This document shows, in pieces, positions 54,182-64,000 of a stretch of 64,000 nt of DNA (within the stretch, counting starts at the first letter, position 1; each line of letters begins with the position of its first letter). Where the stretch lies: positions 372,001 through 436,000 of the forward strand of contig JAIMAQ010000001.1 of assembly GCA_023511875.1 (NCBI GenBank), in the 5' to 3' direction. The stretch is from Thermoflavifilum sp. (GTDB taxonomy: Bacteria; Bacteroidota; Bacteroidia; Chitinophagales; Chitinophagaceae). A program made the position numbers and the translations under genes. The notes below the pieces were generated by a model. The model ran no database searches. It was not told the origin of the DNA and was given only the letters and a program-made list of their open reading frames with translations.

Positions 54182-57100
54182 CTATTGCAATACAAATCGC
54201 AGTGTAAGCCCGGCTTGCGTATTGGTGATCGGATAAGCCGTGGAGATGACAGGGATGGTTTGCTGTCGATCGTAAAAGAAATGCAGATTCAGCCGATTGT
54301 TGACAACATAGTCTATAGAAGGAGAAATGCGAATTACCTTTTGCCCACTAGTGGGAATCACCTGATTGGCATCGAGGAGGTTATTAGCCGTTTTATCGTT
54401 GCGAAAAGCTAAATCGATTCGAAAGTTTAAATCGTTTGTGATTTTTTGCCCATTTTTATCGACCAATCCCGGAATGGAAAATTTACGAATTCGAAAGCTG
54501 CTACTGAAGTCGATTTCGCTGGATCGCATCTCTGTAAGCTGATAATCGATTAAGCTCAAACTCAAGGTGCGGCTTTTTTTCCATTGAATATTGACATTAT
54601 ATCCGTTGGTAAACGTCATGTCTACACCAATAAGTGGCGCCAGCTGCTCTTGAATGGTGATGTTGGGTACAGCAAAATAAGGAATATAATTGCCCGAAAC
54701 GGTATCGATAAAGCCAGGATAGCCTATATGCAAGGGATCTTCGTAAAACAAATTAGAAGTGAAGCTATTCATGCTCAACAGTCCCGAATAAGCATGCGTA
54801 ATCACAACGTTTGAAAACACATTTTTCAAGAAAGGCAATCGACTTAAGCCTGTATAGCTCAGTTGCCAATTGGGTCGAGGAAAGTATCGACTAAATGGGT
54901 TTGATCGGATATTGGTGTTGCTCGTTTTCAACAACCCAATGCTATTGGGATCTTTCCCAGTATAAGCAGCCAGAAAGGCTGGAATGAGCACATCTTGTGC
55001 ATATCGGCCATAGCCCAGGGTATAGGCTGGATCTTGAGGGTTGGGTTGCCCATGGGTATAAGGATTGAGCTTGCCCAAACGCTGAGAAATAATGGCTCGA
55101 TAGCGTTCGAAATGGAGAAAAGTTTGGCTAATGCCCGTCACATTGTTGATGGGGGCAAACAAGGTTTTCAAGGCGATGAAGCTAATCTGAAATCCCCCAG
55201 CATCGTAAGGATTGAGGTGAACAAAGGGAGTATTTGAACTGGTGTCTTTAAACAATTCGGTATGGGTTTTCGAAAACGATTGGGTCATGAGCAGGTCTAT
55301 GCGTAAGTCACGGTAAGGCTCCAGGGAAGCCTGAACATTGAGCTGTTGGGTAAAATTTTGTTGGTACTGAATATTGAAAGTGGTATCTCGACTAAGCAGA
55401 CCCCGGGCAGCGAAGTGGTTAAGCCAGCTCGAGTCGGGTTGGTAGCCAAAGGCAAAAGGCAGTCCGGGTACCAGTGGATTGAGGTTTTGTCCCAGAATTT
55501 TGGTGCTGTCTAAATATCCAGGCAGGCTAGTAGCACCTGTTTCGTTGTAGTTGATCGAGATTCGTTTGACCGACAAGAGTGGTTTTAGTAAAGCCTTCAA
55601 AAACGGTGATGCAGCTAGGCTTTGGCTACTATCACTGTTTGGCAATGCGGGTTGATTGATGAGCCGCAAAAATTTCCATTTGTTGTATAATCGGTTAAAA
55701 TCCATTTCCATGTTTAGTTGGCGCTGCATAGCATTGTTGAGGTTGTTGCCGTAGCTCATTGCCAGGCGAGAAGCGGCTATCCACTGGTAGGAAGCCGAAT
55801 AAGCAGCCCGGGCATTTATCCAGTCGAGAATAGGAAATTTGTTAAGCGGAAGCGTATAGCTAAGTGTGGCAGTATGCGAGTACATGGTGGTTCTACCTAG
55901 ACGGAGGAAATTTTGCCAAACGGTATCTTGCTTGGCTTTGGTATCGAGTGCTCCGGCAGGTTCGTCGATGCGTGCATTGTTAATCGCGCTGAAGTTCAGA
56001 TTCAAGGAATGTGTTAAATCCCATTGCAAGTTGTAATAGCGGTCGAAGGTGAAATATTTGTTGTAAATCGGTGGGATGCCGTAAGGATCGCCTCCAATAT
56101 TGCGGATACGAATCATTTCATATTGCCGATTAATATCGGCTCGGAAACCAATTAGCGCCGGGATAGGATTGAAGTTGAAATCACGTAGCCAGCTTAAGTA
56201 ACGCGACTTGCCGTGTAGCCAATGTTGGAATGGGGTAAAAAATCGTTCTTGGCCGTTGTAAGTATATCCCAGTCCGAAGCGGTGACGGTTGAGCAAGTCT
56301 CCCTGGATGAGCGGGTTGTGATTGAGTGTTTGGTTAAATGAATAGCTGATGTCAAAGTTTTGAATATCCCATGGGAAGCGTACCTGATGGCCGGGTTGCA
56401 TGATGCGTACGTTGGTGAAATTGATGGTTTTGATAGACGTAAAGGTTTGAGCTTGTGCCAGAATTGAATCACGAGCCGTTCGGGTGGGCGCAGTTTTGAG
56501 CTTATCTTTCAAACGAATGTCGAGATCATATGGATCGTATTCGGGGTTGCTCACTTCCTGGGAATAACCTGCATATACGGGCAATACCAGTCCCCAATGT
56601 TGCGGAAGCAGCTTGCCCAGCTGTAGTGAAGTAGCTGCATTAAACTGGTGGTAATTATCTAAAAATCGTTCGTTTACGCTTTGATCAACACTCCCGAAGC
56701 CAACGGTATGCATACTGCCCGATATCGATACTGTTCCCAGGTCGGCCAGTTGTAAGTCAACACGCCCCACCGCAGCATAGCCCCCATGTTCATCGAGATC
56801 GCTGAGCCGCATTTCATCGCACCATACCTCCACGCTCTTAGGCAATCCATCGTCGCGTGAGTTGAGCGAATCTTTTTTCGGATTTAAGATACCAATCATA
56901 GCTTCGGTTACTTGCCCCAGGTTGGGATTGCCCACCACAGCCATCACGCGGCCATAGCTATCTACCTGGGTGAAAGGAATGTTTACGGGAGCGCCAGATA
57001 AGTTGCGTTGTTGTTTAAGTTGGGTTAAAGCGGCTAAATCGAGTGCTACATCATTTGAGTCAGGCCAAATGGTTAGTGGCGATGTAGACCCCCATGGAGT

Positions 57101-60100
57101 GATTTGTAAGGGTATGCGGTATTCGTAATAATTGCTTACAAAATCGCTTCCGAGTCGAATAATGAGCTGCACATCGCCATTGTGGAGGCTATTGGGGTTG
57201 TCTGCGGCTTCTGCATGGACAAACATGCGCAGGGTTTTGTAGCGTCGCATATCCATGCCACCCAGGTCTTTGAAAACAGCTCGTGCGTCGCCATCTTGCA
57301 AGTTTATCACTTTTAAGGAAAGCGATTGTTCGTTGCTAAGCAAGTTAACATTGTTGGTACTGATGAGTTGCTGACGTTGTACGCCTGGAGGAGAAACATA
57401 AGGTATAGGATAGCGGCTGGCATTTTCTTCAATGTTTACGGCCGAGATGGTAAACTGTGTAGTGCCATTGAGGGTGTCGATAGGCACATTAGGGTATTGT
57501 AGGGAATAATTGTATTGTCGCCATTGGTCGCGTACCAGCTGCAGGGTAGCAAAACGCAAGATCACACTATCGGTAAATCCAGTTAAAAACATACGCATGA
57601 AGCGAATCGAACGGAAATCGCTAATATTTCCCACTTTATGATCATATTGCCGAATGGGGATACGAAACTCGTACCAGGTTTCGGTAGCTTGTTTGCCATT
57701 GTATAATTGAACGGTGGTGGTTTGCTTGTCTACAATGAAGTTTTGCCCGACTTGCATATTGGGCACCAGGTGAATGCGATATTGATAGTATTGTTCGGTT
57801 TCGTTTAACGTATTGTCGTGATTGAGGTCTTCGGTTTCTGGATAATTGGTTGCAGCGGTGCTATACAGGCTTTTGCCCTGGGAAACAGGCGAATTGCCAT
57901 CAGGATTGTTGAAATCTTTGTAACGATCTACTACGCTAAGCTTTTCGGCATCATAATCGGCGCCTCGATAATAATGATAATCGTCGTTGGAAGGATCTCT
58001 CAGGGCATGTTGGTAGACAGCCGAGTTGGGGCCAAAATTTGCCAGCAGTTGATTCAAGTAGGCTTGGTAATACCTTTTTTCCTCATCGTCTGAGAGGCCA
58101 TCGTAGCCTACATCTTGGTAAGGCCTAGCTGCTGGATCGTTATCAAACGCGTTGGTGATTTGCACGGGGTAGCGAGGCACATATCCCCAAACGGAGGAAT
58201 CAACTTTGTTCAGATCGGGTGGATAGGGCAGGCCATTTTCAAAAAACAGTTTGCCATCTTTTTGAATATCTTCCGACACATCGCCCAGGTTAATGTACAG
58301 ATACCCGCCTTTGCTATTGGGGTTGTTTAAGAAAGGATCTAATACCCAAAATTCGACATAGGCAATATTTGCGGCTTCGAAGTCGGTGATGTCGAGCGCA
58401 CGCATGATGCCCCCCCATCGGCTGGCTGGGTTTAGCAGATGACCGTCGGGCGTGAGCTGTGAAGGGCTCGTGACATAGTTGTAGGGCCCGCGTTCGGTGG
58501 GGAAATAAGCCAAATCGAAGGTGTTGATATAGCTTTGTCCGAAGTCGGTTGTACGATTGGGAAAGACTTCTTTTTGAAACACGGGTCGAATGTATAGATC
58601 AGAGAGCAGGTCTTTGTTTTCCTTCAAATAACTCGGAGTGCCTGGGCCGCCATCGACGAGCGATTGTTCGATCGTGTACCAAGCGATCTTCGCCCGATTA
58701 TATCCGTAAGGTAAGGAATCGGTGAGTGTAGCCTCTGGAAAGAGCACCCTGCCTGTAGAATCGGTAGCATCTACTGGAGTTGAAGCAAGCGCCCAGCTAT
58801 TGTAAGGAAATTTTAAATCGTAGCCCGAGACAGCGCCTTCAAAATCATCTATGAATACTGTGCCTTGCCCGTTGTAGTTGATAAGCTTAGAATGCCCTGG
58901 GAATAGCCTAGCCACTTCGCCAGTGGCGTTGATATACGAAGGCGTGGTAGTAGCATAATGGGGGAGTCGGTCGAGCCAATGGGTAAGGCCGGGTAGTTCA
59001 GCACGATAATTGGCATCGAGGCCAACGATGGTATTGCTGATTGGGTCTTCGCCATAACTCACATTCGTGAAATAGGGTCGTTCGCCCATATGGACTACCG
59101 TAGCTCCCAGCGTGAGTTTGTCGTTGACTGTATAGTCAAATCGAATGCCTGCATAATTGCGCGATTGTTGGCCGTAGAGCGCATTATTTTCAAATTGTAC
59201 ATTGATGGGCACGCCCGAGTTGAGGATGGCCTGATTGATGATCTTCAATCGGCCAAGAGAGTAGTCGATCGTATAGTCGACGTTTTCCGTGAGGATTTGC
59301 CCACCAGCGGTTACGGTAACAGAGCCTGGGGGAATGTTGAAGGCTCCGAGGAAAATATCGGAAGAAGAACTACTTTGGTAGGTGCCCCTTATCACGTAGC
59401 GGTTGTATTGGGGAAATTGTTCGGCGATGGTTTTGGTAGAATCATAGAGTTGTTGATACAGATACTTAGAAGCTACCGAAGGATCATTCGGGAAGGCTTT
59501 AAGCAAGTCTTTCCCAAAGGGTTGGAGTTCGGGGAAGATGATCCATCCTTTTTGTGGGTTAATGGTATATCCAGGGAGAAAGTCAAATTGTCCGTCGGGC
59601 TGTGGATCATTTTGGTTGTTGAGTCGGTCTAAGTTTAAGATGCTGAGCAGGGGAGCGCCCTGATATGAGCCTTGTGCATCGGGCAGATAACGTTTTTCTC
59701 CCCCTCCGGGGTCCTGGTAATAAATATTGAGCACAAAATTGTCTCGATTGATTTGATAATCGCCAATTGCATAGATATTTTTCATCATCAGTTGCCAGAT
59801 GGGCAGGCGGGGCTGTGCAGAAGTGGCTTTTAGCAGTTTTAAGAACAGGATTTTAGGGTTGGCTGTGTTGGGGTCAGGTGGAACGTCTTGAGAGAATTCT
59901 CCCACTTGATACACTTTGCCGTTGTAGGTATATTGGAAGGCCACGGCCAATACTTCGTCGGGTTGTAATGGGCGATTAAGGGAAATATAGCCCAGTTGGC
60001 GATTGACAGTATATTCTGTAGAATCGAGTTTACGAGCATAAGTTTTTTCGAAATCCTGCACTGGCTGCAGCCCCAGCGCCTGCAGGGCGGTTATTACTGT

Positions 60101-61354
60101 GGTCGAATTGCGCGCGGCTGGATTATTGACAATGTTTGCGTATTCATCATTCGCATCGTTTTGTGGAAGTGGTAAGTTGGTCAGGGAATGAATATTCGGG
60201 TTAAAAGGTTGATATTCCCCAAGGTCCATAAGTCCCACTACTTCTCGGGCATTGGTGGTAGCACCCGATTTATTGGTTACCCATACTTCAATACGGGTGA
60301 TGTAGACTTGCGATTTCACTACAGGCAGATCAGACATAGCTTCTGCAAAATGATCATGGAAATATTGCGCCAGCAAAAAATGTTGATTTTCCATGTATTG
60401 ATCGGCATGTATGCCGAAGGTGCGTGTTTGCGAGCCATTATGAATAGTAATCGTTTGTTTTTGAGAGCGTTGATTCGATAGAATGGTGGTAACAGAAAGT
60501 CGGCCAAATTGCAATTGGGTTTTGATGCCGAAAAGCGATTGTACTCCTGTGATCAGTGAGCTTCGCAGCGGGAAACTTACGTTGCCTGCTTCAATTTTGC
60601 GGATAATCTGGTCGTCATCGCCAGTATATTCGAGTCGAACTTGTTTTTCAAAATCGTATACCGATTGGGTGTTATAGTTGGTGGTGATTTTTAGTTTACT
60701 ACCAATTTGCCCGAGCACATTCATGTTGATGTTCATGTTAAAATCAAATCCTCCCGTTTTACGAGCGCGTTCAGGCAGGGTAAGGTTTTGATAGTTTTGT
60801 CCCTGATAGCCAAAAGTGAGGTCGATATTGCCTTGTGGACGGATGTTGGCTTCAGTGCCGCCAAAGATGCGGTTAAACAATTTAGCTCCTCGGTAAAGGG
60901 TAGGCGTGCTATCGGTGCGGTTGAGCTGATCGAGTAGCAACGAATGCTGCATCCAGTAGCGGTTTTCTTGTTGACGACTTTCGAGTTCGTAAAACTGATC
61001 GAAGCTTAAGGTGGTAGGGAAACGATAGTATTGGTTACCAATTTTTTCCATTAGCACGTATTGGCGCGTGAGGGGGTCATATTCTACAACTTTCTGGATG
61101 TTTGTAGGGTCGTGGAGATCGAGTGTGGGAGAAGAGGAGTCGGGTAAAAGTGAAATATGGCTATCTTGTAACTTCGCCCAGGGGGGCAAGGAATCGACAG
61201 GGGTAGTATCGTTGACGAAATGAGTATAGGATTTATTGGGCAATAATACGCTTTCCGATGCATGATGGGCTAAGGCAAGCCTTGCTCTGCTGCCCAACGT
61301 TATCATCAACAGCATCCAGCAAATCGTTACGTATTTCGGTTGATGTTTGCTCAT
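54182..61354 (-). CDS. sprA: Cell surface / type IX secretion protein SprA
   Basis: The protein is about 2390 aa, the giant outer-membrane beta-barrel through which type IX secretion substrates pass. Characteristic segments include TLSFDQFYELESRQQENRYW near the N-terminus, DLTFGYQGQNYQNLTLPERA, FIDDFEGAVSGYDLK and VEVWCDEMRLSDLDEHGGYA, then a long C-terminal beta-strand-rich region ending LTLRFVLQ with a barrel-like terminal strand. A signal peptide (WMLLMITLGSRARLALA) precedes it. I use ATG 61354 (MSKHQPKY) because it gives a better signal peptide; the track uses 61381. It converges tightly on the SDR gene and follows ruvA, its common Bacteroidota neighbour. Confidence 0.93.
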   Translation of the reverse strand: MSKHQPKYVTICWMLLMITLGSRARLALAHHASESVLLPNKSYTHFVNDTTPVDSLPPWAKLQDSHISLLPDSSSPTLDLHDPTNIQKVVEYDPLTRQYVLMEKIGNQYYRFPTTLSFDQFYELESRQQENRYWMQHSLLLDQLNRTDSTPTLYRGAKLFNRIFGGTEANIRPQGNIDLTFGYQGQNYQNLTLPERARKTGGFDFNMNINMNVLGQIGSKLKITTNYNTQSVYDFEKQVRLEYTGDDDQIIRKIEAGNVSFPLRSSLITGVQSLFGIKTQLQFGRLSVTTILSNQRSQKQTITIHNGSQTRTFGIHADQYMENQHFLLAQYFHDHFAEAMSDLPVVKSQVYITRIEVWVTNKSGATTNAREVVGLMDLGEYQPFNPNIHSLTNLPLPQNDANDEYANIVNNPAARNSTTVITALQALGLQPVQDFEKTYARKLDSTEYTVNRQLGYISLNRPLQPDEVLAVAFQYTYNGKVYQVGEFSQDVPPDPNTANPKILFLKLLKATSAQPRLPIWQLMMKNIYAIGDYQINRDNFVLNIYYQDPGGGEKRYLPDAQGSYQGAPLLSILNLDRLNNQNDPQPDGQFDFLPGYTINPQKGWIIFPELQPFGKDLLKAFPNDPSVASKYLYQQLYDSTKTIAEQFPQYNRYVIRGTYQSSSSSDIFLGAFNIPPGSVTVTAGGQILTENVDYTIDYSLGRLKIINQAILNSGVPINVQFENNALYGQQSRNYAGIRFDYTVNDKLTLGATVVHMGERPYFTNVSYGEDPISNTIVGLDANYRAELPGLTHWLDRLPHYATTTPSYINATGEVARLFPGHSKLINYNGQGTVFIDDFEGAVSGYDLKFPYNSWALASTPVDATDSTGRVLFPEATLTDSLPYGYNRAKIAWYTIEQSLVDGGPGTPSYLKENKDLLSDLYIRPVFQKEVFPNRTTDFGQSYINTFDLAYFPTERGPYNYVTSPSQLTPDGHLLNPASRWGGIMRALDITDFEAANIAYVEFWVLDPFLNNPNSKGGYLYINLGDVSEDIQKDGKLFFENGLPYPPDLNKVDSSVWGYVPRYPVQITNAFDNDPAARPYQDVGYDGLSDDEEKRYYQAYLNQLLANFGPNSAVYQHALRDPSNDDYHYYRGADYDAEKLSVVDRYKDFNNPDGNSPVSQGKSLYSTAATNYPETEDLNHDNTLNETEQYYQYRIHLVPNMQVGQNFIVDKQTTTVQLYNGKQATETWYEFRIPIRQYDHKVGNISDFRSIRFMRMFLTGFTDSVILRFATLQLVRDQWRQYNYSLQYPNVPIDTLNGTTQFTISAVNIEENASRYPIPYVSPPGVQRQQLISTNNVNLLSNEQSLSLKVINLQDGDARAVFKDLGGMDMRRYKTLRMFVHAEAADNPNSLHNGDVQLIIRLGSDFVSNYYEYRIPLQITPWGSTSPLTIWPDSNDVALDLAALTQLKQQRNLSGAPVNIPFTQVDSYGRVMAVVGNPNLGQVTEAMIGILNPKKDSLNSRDDGLPKSVEVWCDEMRLSDLDEHGGYAAVGRVDLQLADLGTVSISGSMHTVGFGSVDQSVNERFLDNYHQFNAATSLQLGKLLPQHWGLVLPVYAGYSQEVSNPEYDPYDLDIRLKDKLKTAPTRTARDSILAQAQTFTSIKTINFTNVRIMQPGHQVRFPWDIQNFDISYSFNQTLNHNPLIQGDLLNRHRFGLGYTYNGQERFFTPFQHWLHGKSRYLSWLRDFNFNPIPALIGFRADINRQYEMIRIRNIGGDPYGIPPIYNKYFTFDRYYNLQWDLTHSLNLNFSAINNARIDEPAGALDTKAKQDTVWQNFLRLGRTTMYSHTATLSYTLPLNKFPILDWINARAAYSASYQWIAASRLAMSYGNNLNNAMQRQLNMEMDFNRLYNKWKFLRLINQPALPNSDSSQSLAASPFLKALLKPLLSVKRISINYNETGATSLPGYLDSTKILGQNLNPLVPGLPFAFGYQPDSSWLNHFAARGLLSRDTTFNIQYQQNFTQQLNVQASLEPYRDLRIDLLMTQSFSKTHTELFKDTSSNTPFVHLNPYDAGGFQISFIALKTLFAPINNVTGISQTFLHFERYRAIISQRLGKLNPYTHGQPNPQDPAYTLGYGRYAQDVLIPAFLAAYTGKDPNSIGLLKTSNTNIRSNPFSRYFPRPNWQLSYTGLSRLPFLKNVFSNVVITHAYSGLLSMNSFTSNLFYEDPLHIGYPGFIDTVSGNYIPYFAVPNITIQEQLAPLIGVDMTFTNGYNVNIQWKKSRTLSLSLIDYQLTEMRSSEIDFSSSFRIRKFSIPGLVDKNGQKITNDLNFRIDLAFRNDKTANNLLDANQVIPTSGQKVIRISPSIDYVVNNRLNLHFFYDRQQTIPVISTAYPITNTQAGLTLRFVLQ

Positions 61355-61536
61355 GATGCCAGCTACATAACATGATTTCAATAAGCTTTACTGGGTGTGG
61401 TCAACACGAGGCTATAGCCGAAATAAGCAAAGCAAAAAATGGGGTTACAGCAGTAAATGAAGTACAAAATTTTTTGAGGTAAACACATAGTCATTGGGTT
61501 TGGAATAGCAATGGGCTTTCTGGCAACAACAGGGTA

Positions 61537-62130
61537 TTAGGCATATTTTAGAGAGCGTTTAATTAAATCTTCCAGGCTTTCTGGGGATTTTTCTTTTATG
61601 GCCTTGCTCACTGCTGCTTCCGCTACCTGTTTTGCAATGCCCAGTGCTATCAATGCATTTAACGCATCACGGGTAATAGTATTGTGTATAGGTTGTAAAC
61701 GGGTTTCATTTTCTATGGTTTGAGGTTTCATCTGCAATATTTTATCCTTCAACTCCAAGATAATTCGTTTGGCTGTTTTTGGGCCTATACCTTTTACCGA
61801 CGATAGTGCGTGTTCGTCTTCGGTGAGCAGCGCTTGTTGTATTTCTTCTGGGGTAAGTCGGGAAAGAATCATTCGCGCCGTAGCAGCTCCTATGCCCGAA
61901 ACACTGATCAGCAAACGAAAGATTTCTTTTTCTTCCCATTGATAAAACCCAAATAGCAAATGTGCATCTTCCTGAATATGCAGGTATGTGTAGAGTTTAC
62001 AGGTGTCGAGGTTAGCGATTTGCGAATAGGTGTTGAGGCTGATCTGTAATTCATAACCTACGCCATGCACGTCCAGGTGAATAAGTGCTGGAGAACGATA
62101 GGTGATCTTCCCCGTGAGGTAAGCAAACAT
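61537..62130 (-). CDS. ruvA: Holliday junction branch-migration protein RuvA
   Basis: RuvA binds Holliday junctions and loads the RuvB motor. The protein is 197 aa. The OB domain begins MFAYLTGKITYRSP, the two helix-hairpin-helix motifs are around LISVSGIGAATARMIL and LSSVKGIGPKTAKRIILELKDKI, and domain III is at the C-terminus (DALNALIALGIAKQVAEAAV). The track starts at 62190; ATG 62130 is the family start. sprA follows after a 155-nt gap that shows no clear terminator or other gene. Confidence 0.95.
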   Translation of the reverse strand: MFAYLTGKITYRSPALIHLDVHGVGYELQISLNTYSQIANLDTCKLYTYLHIQEDAHLLFGFYQWEEKEIFRLLISVSGIGAATARMILSRLTPEEIQQALLTEDEHALSSVKGIGPKTAKRIILELKDKILQMKPQTIENETRLQPIHNTITRDALNALIALGIAKQVAEAAVSKAIKEKSPESLEDLIKRSLKYA

Positions 62131-62245
62131 GAAGTGGGTATTTAATTCTTTAGGCAAAATACATGCTTTTATGCATATCCAACCGAGCATTCGTCAAAGA
62201 AATCTGGCTAAAGGCGGTGTATTGACCATTTCCCAATTATTCGAT

Positions 62246-62253
62246 TAACTTTG
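62246..62253 (+). promoter_or_regulatory. Candidate promoter for fabH (TTG / TAACTTTG)
   Basis: TAACTTTG matches the -7 consensus, and a TTG at 62222-62224 lies 21 nt upstream of it, a suitable -33 box. The start codon is 34 nt downstream. This is the best two-box promoter I found in the window. Confidence 0.55.
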
Positions 62254-62287
62254 CCCGATTATTTTTATCCTATATTTTTCATGACAC

Positions 62288-63286
62288 ATGCATTCTGTTA
62301 AAGCTGCTATTACTGCCATAGGGGGTTATGTTCCCGATTATGTTCTCACCAATCAAGAGCTTGAGCAAATTGTAGATACTACCGATGAATGGATTACTAC
62401 GCGAACGGGCATTAAAGAACGGCGCATTCTAAAAGAGCCAGGCAAGGCCACATCCGATATGGGAGTGGAAGCCGTGAAGCGCCTTTGTGCGAAAAGAGGT
62501 ATAGATCCGGCTGAGATTGAATTGTTGATTTGCAGCACTACTACGCCCGATATGGTTTTTCCAGCCACGGCCAATTTGATTTGTCATAAGGTGGGAGCAA
62601 AAAACGCCTGGGGGTTTGACCTGGCAGCTGCGTGTTCGGGGTTTTTATATGGATTAGCCACAGGAGCGCAGTTTATCGAATCGGGTAGATTTCGTAAAGT
62701 AGTGGTGGTGGGTGCCGATAAGATGAGCAGCATTGTAGATTATCAAGACCGAACCACTTGTATTTTGTTTGGCGATGGTGCAGGAGCTGTTTTGTTAGAG
62801 CCCAATGAAGAAGGTTTGGGTGTACAAGATTTTTTGTTGAAATCTGATGGTATAGGATGCCAGCATCTGCATATGAAGGCCGGTGGTTCACTTCGGCCAG
62901 CAAGCATTGAAACCGTGATGAATCGCGAGCATTTTGTGTATCAAGAAGGTAAGGCCGTGTTTAAGTTTGCCGTAGTAGATATGGCCGAGGTGGCTTATGA
63001 GGTGATGCAACGCAACCAGCTTACTGCTGAGGATATTGCCTGGCTGGTTCCCCATCAGGCCAATAAGCGCATTATCGATGCCACCGCCCATCGTATGAAC
63101 CTGCCCCCAGAGAAAGTGATGCTCAACATCCAGCGATATGGGAATACTACTGCAGCCACCATACCGCTATGCTTGTGGGATTATGAGCAACAGCTAAAGC
63201 GCGGAGATAAGCTTATTGTGGCCGCCTTTGGAGGAGGCTTTACCTGGGGTGCGTTGTATTTGATATGGGCTTATGATCCGCATTGA
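62288..63286 (+). CDS. fabH: 3-oxoacyl-ACP synthase III FabH
   Basis: FabH condenses acetyl-CoA (or another short acyl-CoA) with malonyl-ACP to start fatty-acid synthesis. The protein is 332 aa with the catalytic cysteine in [15 protein letters not shown] (about residue 115), histidine in [11 protein letters not shown] (about 258) and asparagine in [11 protein letters not shown] (about 288), so the triad is complete. The substrate-loop segment [13 protein letters not shown] is also typical. It stands alone rather than next to plsX or fabD. Confidence 0.95.
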   Translation: MHSVKAAITAIGGYVPDYVLTNQELEQIVDTTDEWITTRTGIKERRILKEPGKATSDMGVEAVKRLCAKRGIDPAEIELLICSTTTPDMVFPATANLICHKVGAKNAWGFDLAAACSGFLYGLATGAQFIESGRFRKVVVVGADKMSSIVDYQDRTTCILFGDGAGAVLLEPNEEGLGVQDFLLKSDGIGCQHLHMKAGGSLRPASIETVMNREHFVYQEGKAVFKFAVVDMAEVAYEVMQRNQLTAEDIAWLVPHQANKRIIDATAHRMNLPPEKVMLNIQRYGNTTAATIPLCLWDYEQQLKRGDKLIVAAFGGGFTWGALYLIWAYDPH

Positions 63287-63300
63287 GGGATGATTGTACA

Positions 63301-64000
63301 TTATCCCGTCCATTCATACATTTTACCAGGCAAGCTGCGTACATAACCCTCTAATTCTAATTGCAATAGCACAGCAGCGGCCTCCGTGGTGGGTAGCCCA
63401 CACAATTGATAGATCTCTTCTACATGGCGAAGGTTTTTAGTGCCAAATAGGTCTACGATGGCTTGTTCGGCTGGATTCCATTCTCGGAACAAGCTTCGGG
63501 GCATTGTATTCATTTGCTGGCGTGGATCTTTCCAGCCCAACTCTAGGGCAATATCTTCGGCAGAGCTCACTAAAACAGCTATTTGATTGCGGATTAAGGC
63601 CAGGCATCCCCTGGAATGCACATCTATGGTGCGCCCTGGTAAGGCCATCACCGTGCGATGATAGCCAGCCGCCAAATGGGCCGTAATCATAGAGCCACCG
63701 CTGAGATCGGTTTCGATGATTAAAGTAGCTTCGCTGAGTCCGGCGATGATGCGGTTTCGGCGGGGAAAATGCTCTTTTTCTGGTTTAACGCCGGGTGCGA
63801 ATTCGCTTAGCCAGCCTCCAGTAGCCAACATTTGTTTAGCTGTTTCGGTATGTTGAGGGGGGTAAATTTGGTCTAAGCCATGAGCCAGCACAGCCGTAGT
63901 GGGCAGATTGTACTTTAATGCAGCACGGTGCGCTGCAATATCGATTCCATAGGCGAGACCGCTCACAATCCACGGTTGATATTTTTGGAGTGCCTCAATA
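63301..64000 (-). CDS. dprA: DNA-processing protein DprA (partial, N-terminus beyond the window)
   Basis: DprA binds single-stranded DNA and loads RecA during natural transformation. The track lists only the part from the first internal ATG (63966), but the frame stays open to the window edge (IEALQKYQPWIVSGLAYG), so the N-terminus lies outside. The Rossmann-like core has SGLAYGIDIAAHRAAL, FPRRNRIIAGLSEATLIIE and SGGSMITAHLA. A C-terminal winged-helix-like domain ends with LPTTEAAAVLLQLELEGYV. It converges on fabH with 14 nt between stops. Confidence 0.92.
   Translation of the reverse strand, partial: IEALQKYQPWIVSGLAYGIDIAAHRAALKYNLPTTAVLAHGLDQIYPPQHTETAKQMLATGGWLSEFAPGVKPEKEHFPRRNRIIAGLSEATLIIETDLSGGSMITAHLAAGYHRTVMALPGRTIDVHSRGCLALIRNQIAVLVSSAEDIALELGWKDPRQQMNTMPRSLFREWNPAEQAIVDLFGTKNLRHVEEIYQLCGLPTTEAAAVLLQLELEGYVRSLPGKMYEWTG

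Noticed and set aside
59090-59632. 180-aa plus-strand ORF within sprA
   Set aside because: Antisense to a conserved part of SprA; low-complexity Val/Ile/Gly composition typical of a shadow frame.
1-64000. Mobile elements, CRISPR arrays, prophage, defence islands
   Set aside because: No transposase, integrase, direct-repeat/spacer array or defence-gene signature was seen; the gene content is uniformly housekeeping.

Overview
The window is chromosomal housekeeping DNA from a Bacteroidota bacterium, most likely of the Chitinophagia/Chitinophagaceae type (inferred). The evidence is a SprA cell-surface/type IX secretion protein, a protein ending in a gliding-motility type-B sorting domain, DUF4296 and DUF4835 family proteins, the order bamD-rpoZ-coaBC-DUF4835, several TAnnTTTG promoter elements, and a mostly Shine-Dalgarno-poor gene layout. 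MurE carries the DNPR motif, which predicts meso-diaminopimelate peptidoglycan. Menaquinone appears to be made by the futalosine route (mqnB, mqnD). I see no insertion sequence, prophage, CRISPR array or rRNA, and one tRNA gene.

Layout. 1-5.0 kb (minus): partial dsbD, purQ, a multi-pass membrane protein and a secreted Tyr-rich protein. 5.2-6.6 kb (plus): TIGR01777 epimerase and a GNAT. 6.6-8.7 kb (minus): fabD, folE and a PTPS/QueD protein. 8.8-10.3 kb (plus): mqnB-mqnD. 10.3-16.2 kb (minus): photolyase, class IV aminotransferase, DUF4296, DUF4835, coaBC, rpoZ and bamD. 16.5-32.1 kb (plus): a full division/cell-wall (dcw) cluster, mraZ-rsmH-ftsL-ftsI-murE-mraY-murD-ftsW-murG-murC-ftsQ-ftsA-ftsZ, with 10-bp-period repeats upstream of mraZ that look like a MraZ operator. 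32.2-34.2 kb: kup. 34.2-39.8 kb (minus): pabB, a block-charged protein, purA and a bifunctional (p)ppGpp enzyme. 39.9 kb: tRNA-Leu(UAG). 40.1-44.2 kb (plus): tig-clpP-clpP-clpX, with two catalytically intact ClpP paralogues. 44.2-45.4 kb: a Cys/Met-metabolism PLP enzyme. 45.6-53.2 kb (plus): lipase, SemiSWEET, guaB, Lnb/DUF4105, alpha/beta hydrolase and a PKD/type-B-sorted protein. 53.4-64 kb: SDR oxidoreductase, sprA (7.2 kb, minus), ruvA (minus), fabH, and partial dprA (minus, running off the window).

How the genes work together. The dcw genes make lipid II and drive septation. The tig/clp block handles nascent-chain folding and proteolysis. bamD, lnb and sprA serve outer-membrane and surface biogenesis. 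purQ, purA, guaB, folE and rsh touch purine and (p)ppGpp physiology. pabB and the class IV aminotransferase could supply p-aminobenzoate for folate.

I found no clear novel multi-gene system. The items most worth checking are non-coding or architectural: the MraZ-like operator, repeated TTTTACA/TGTAAAA half-sites in the bamD/mraZ gap, perfect inverted repeats next to the guaB, kup and tig starts, a pabB gene whose conserved N-terminus has no standard start codon, a His-rich trigger-factor tail overlapping the clpP1 start, the paired ClpPs, and the block polyampholyte protein with a palindrome at its promoter.
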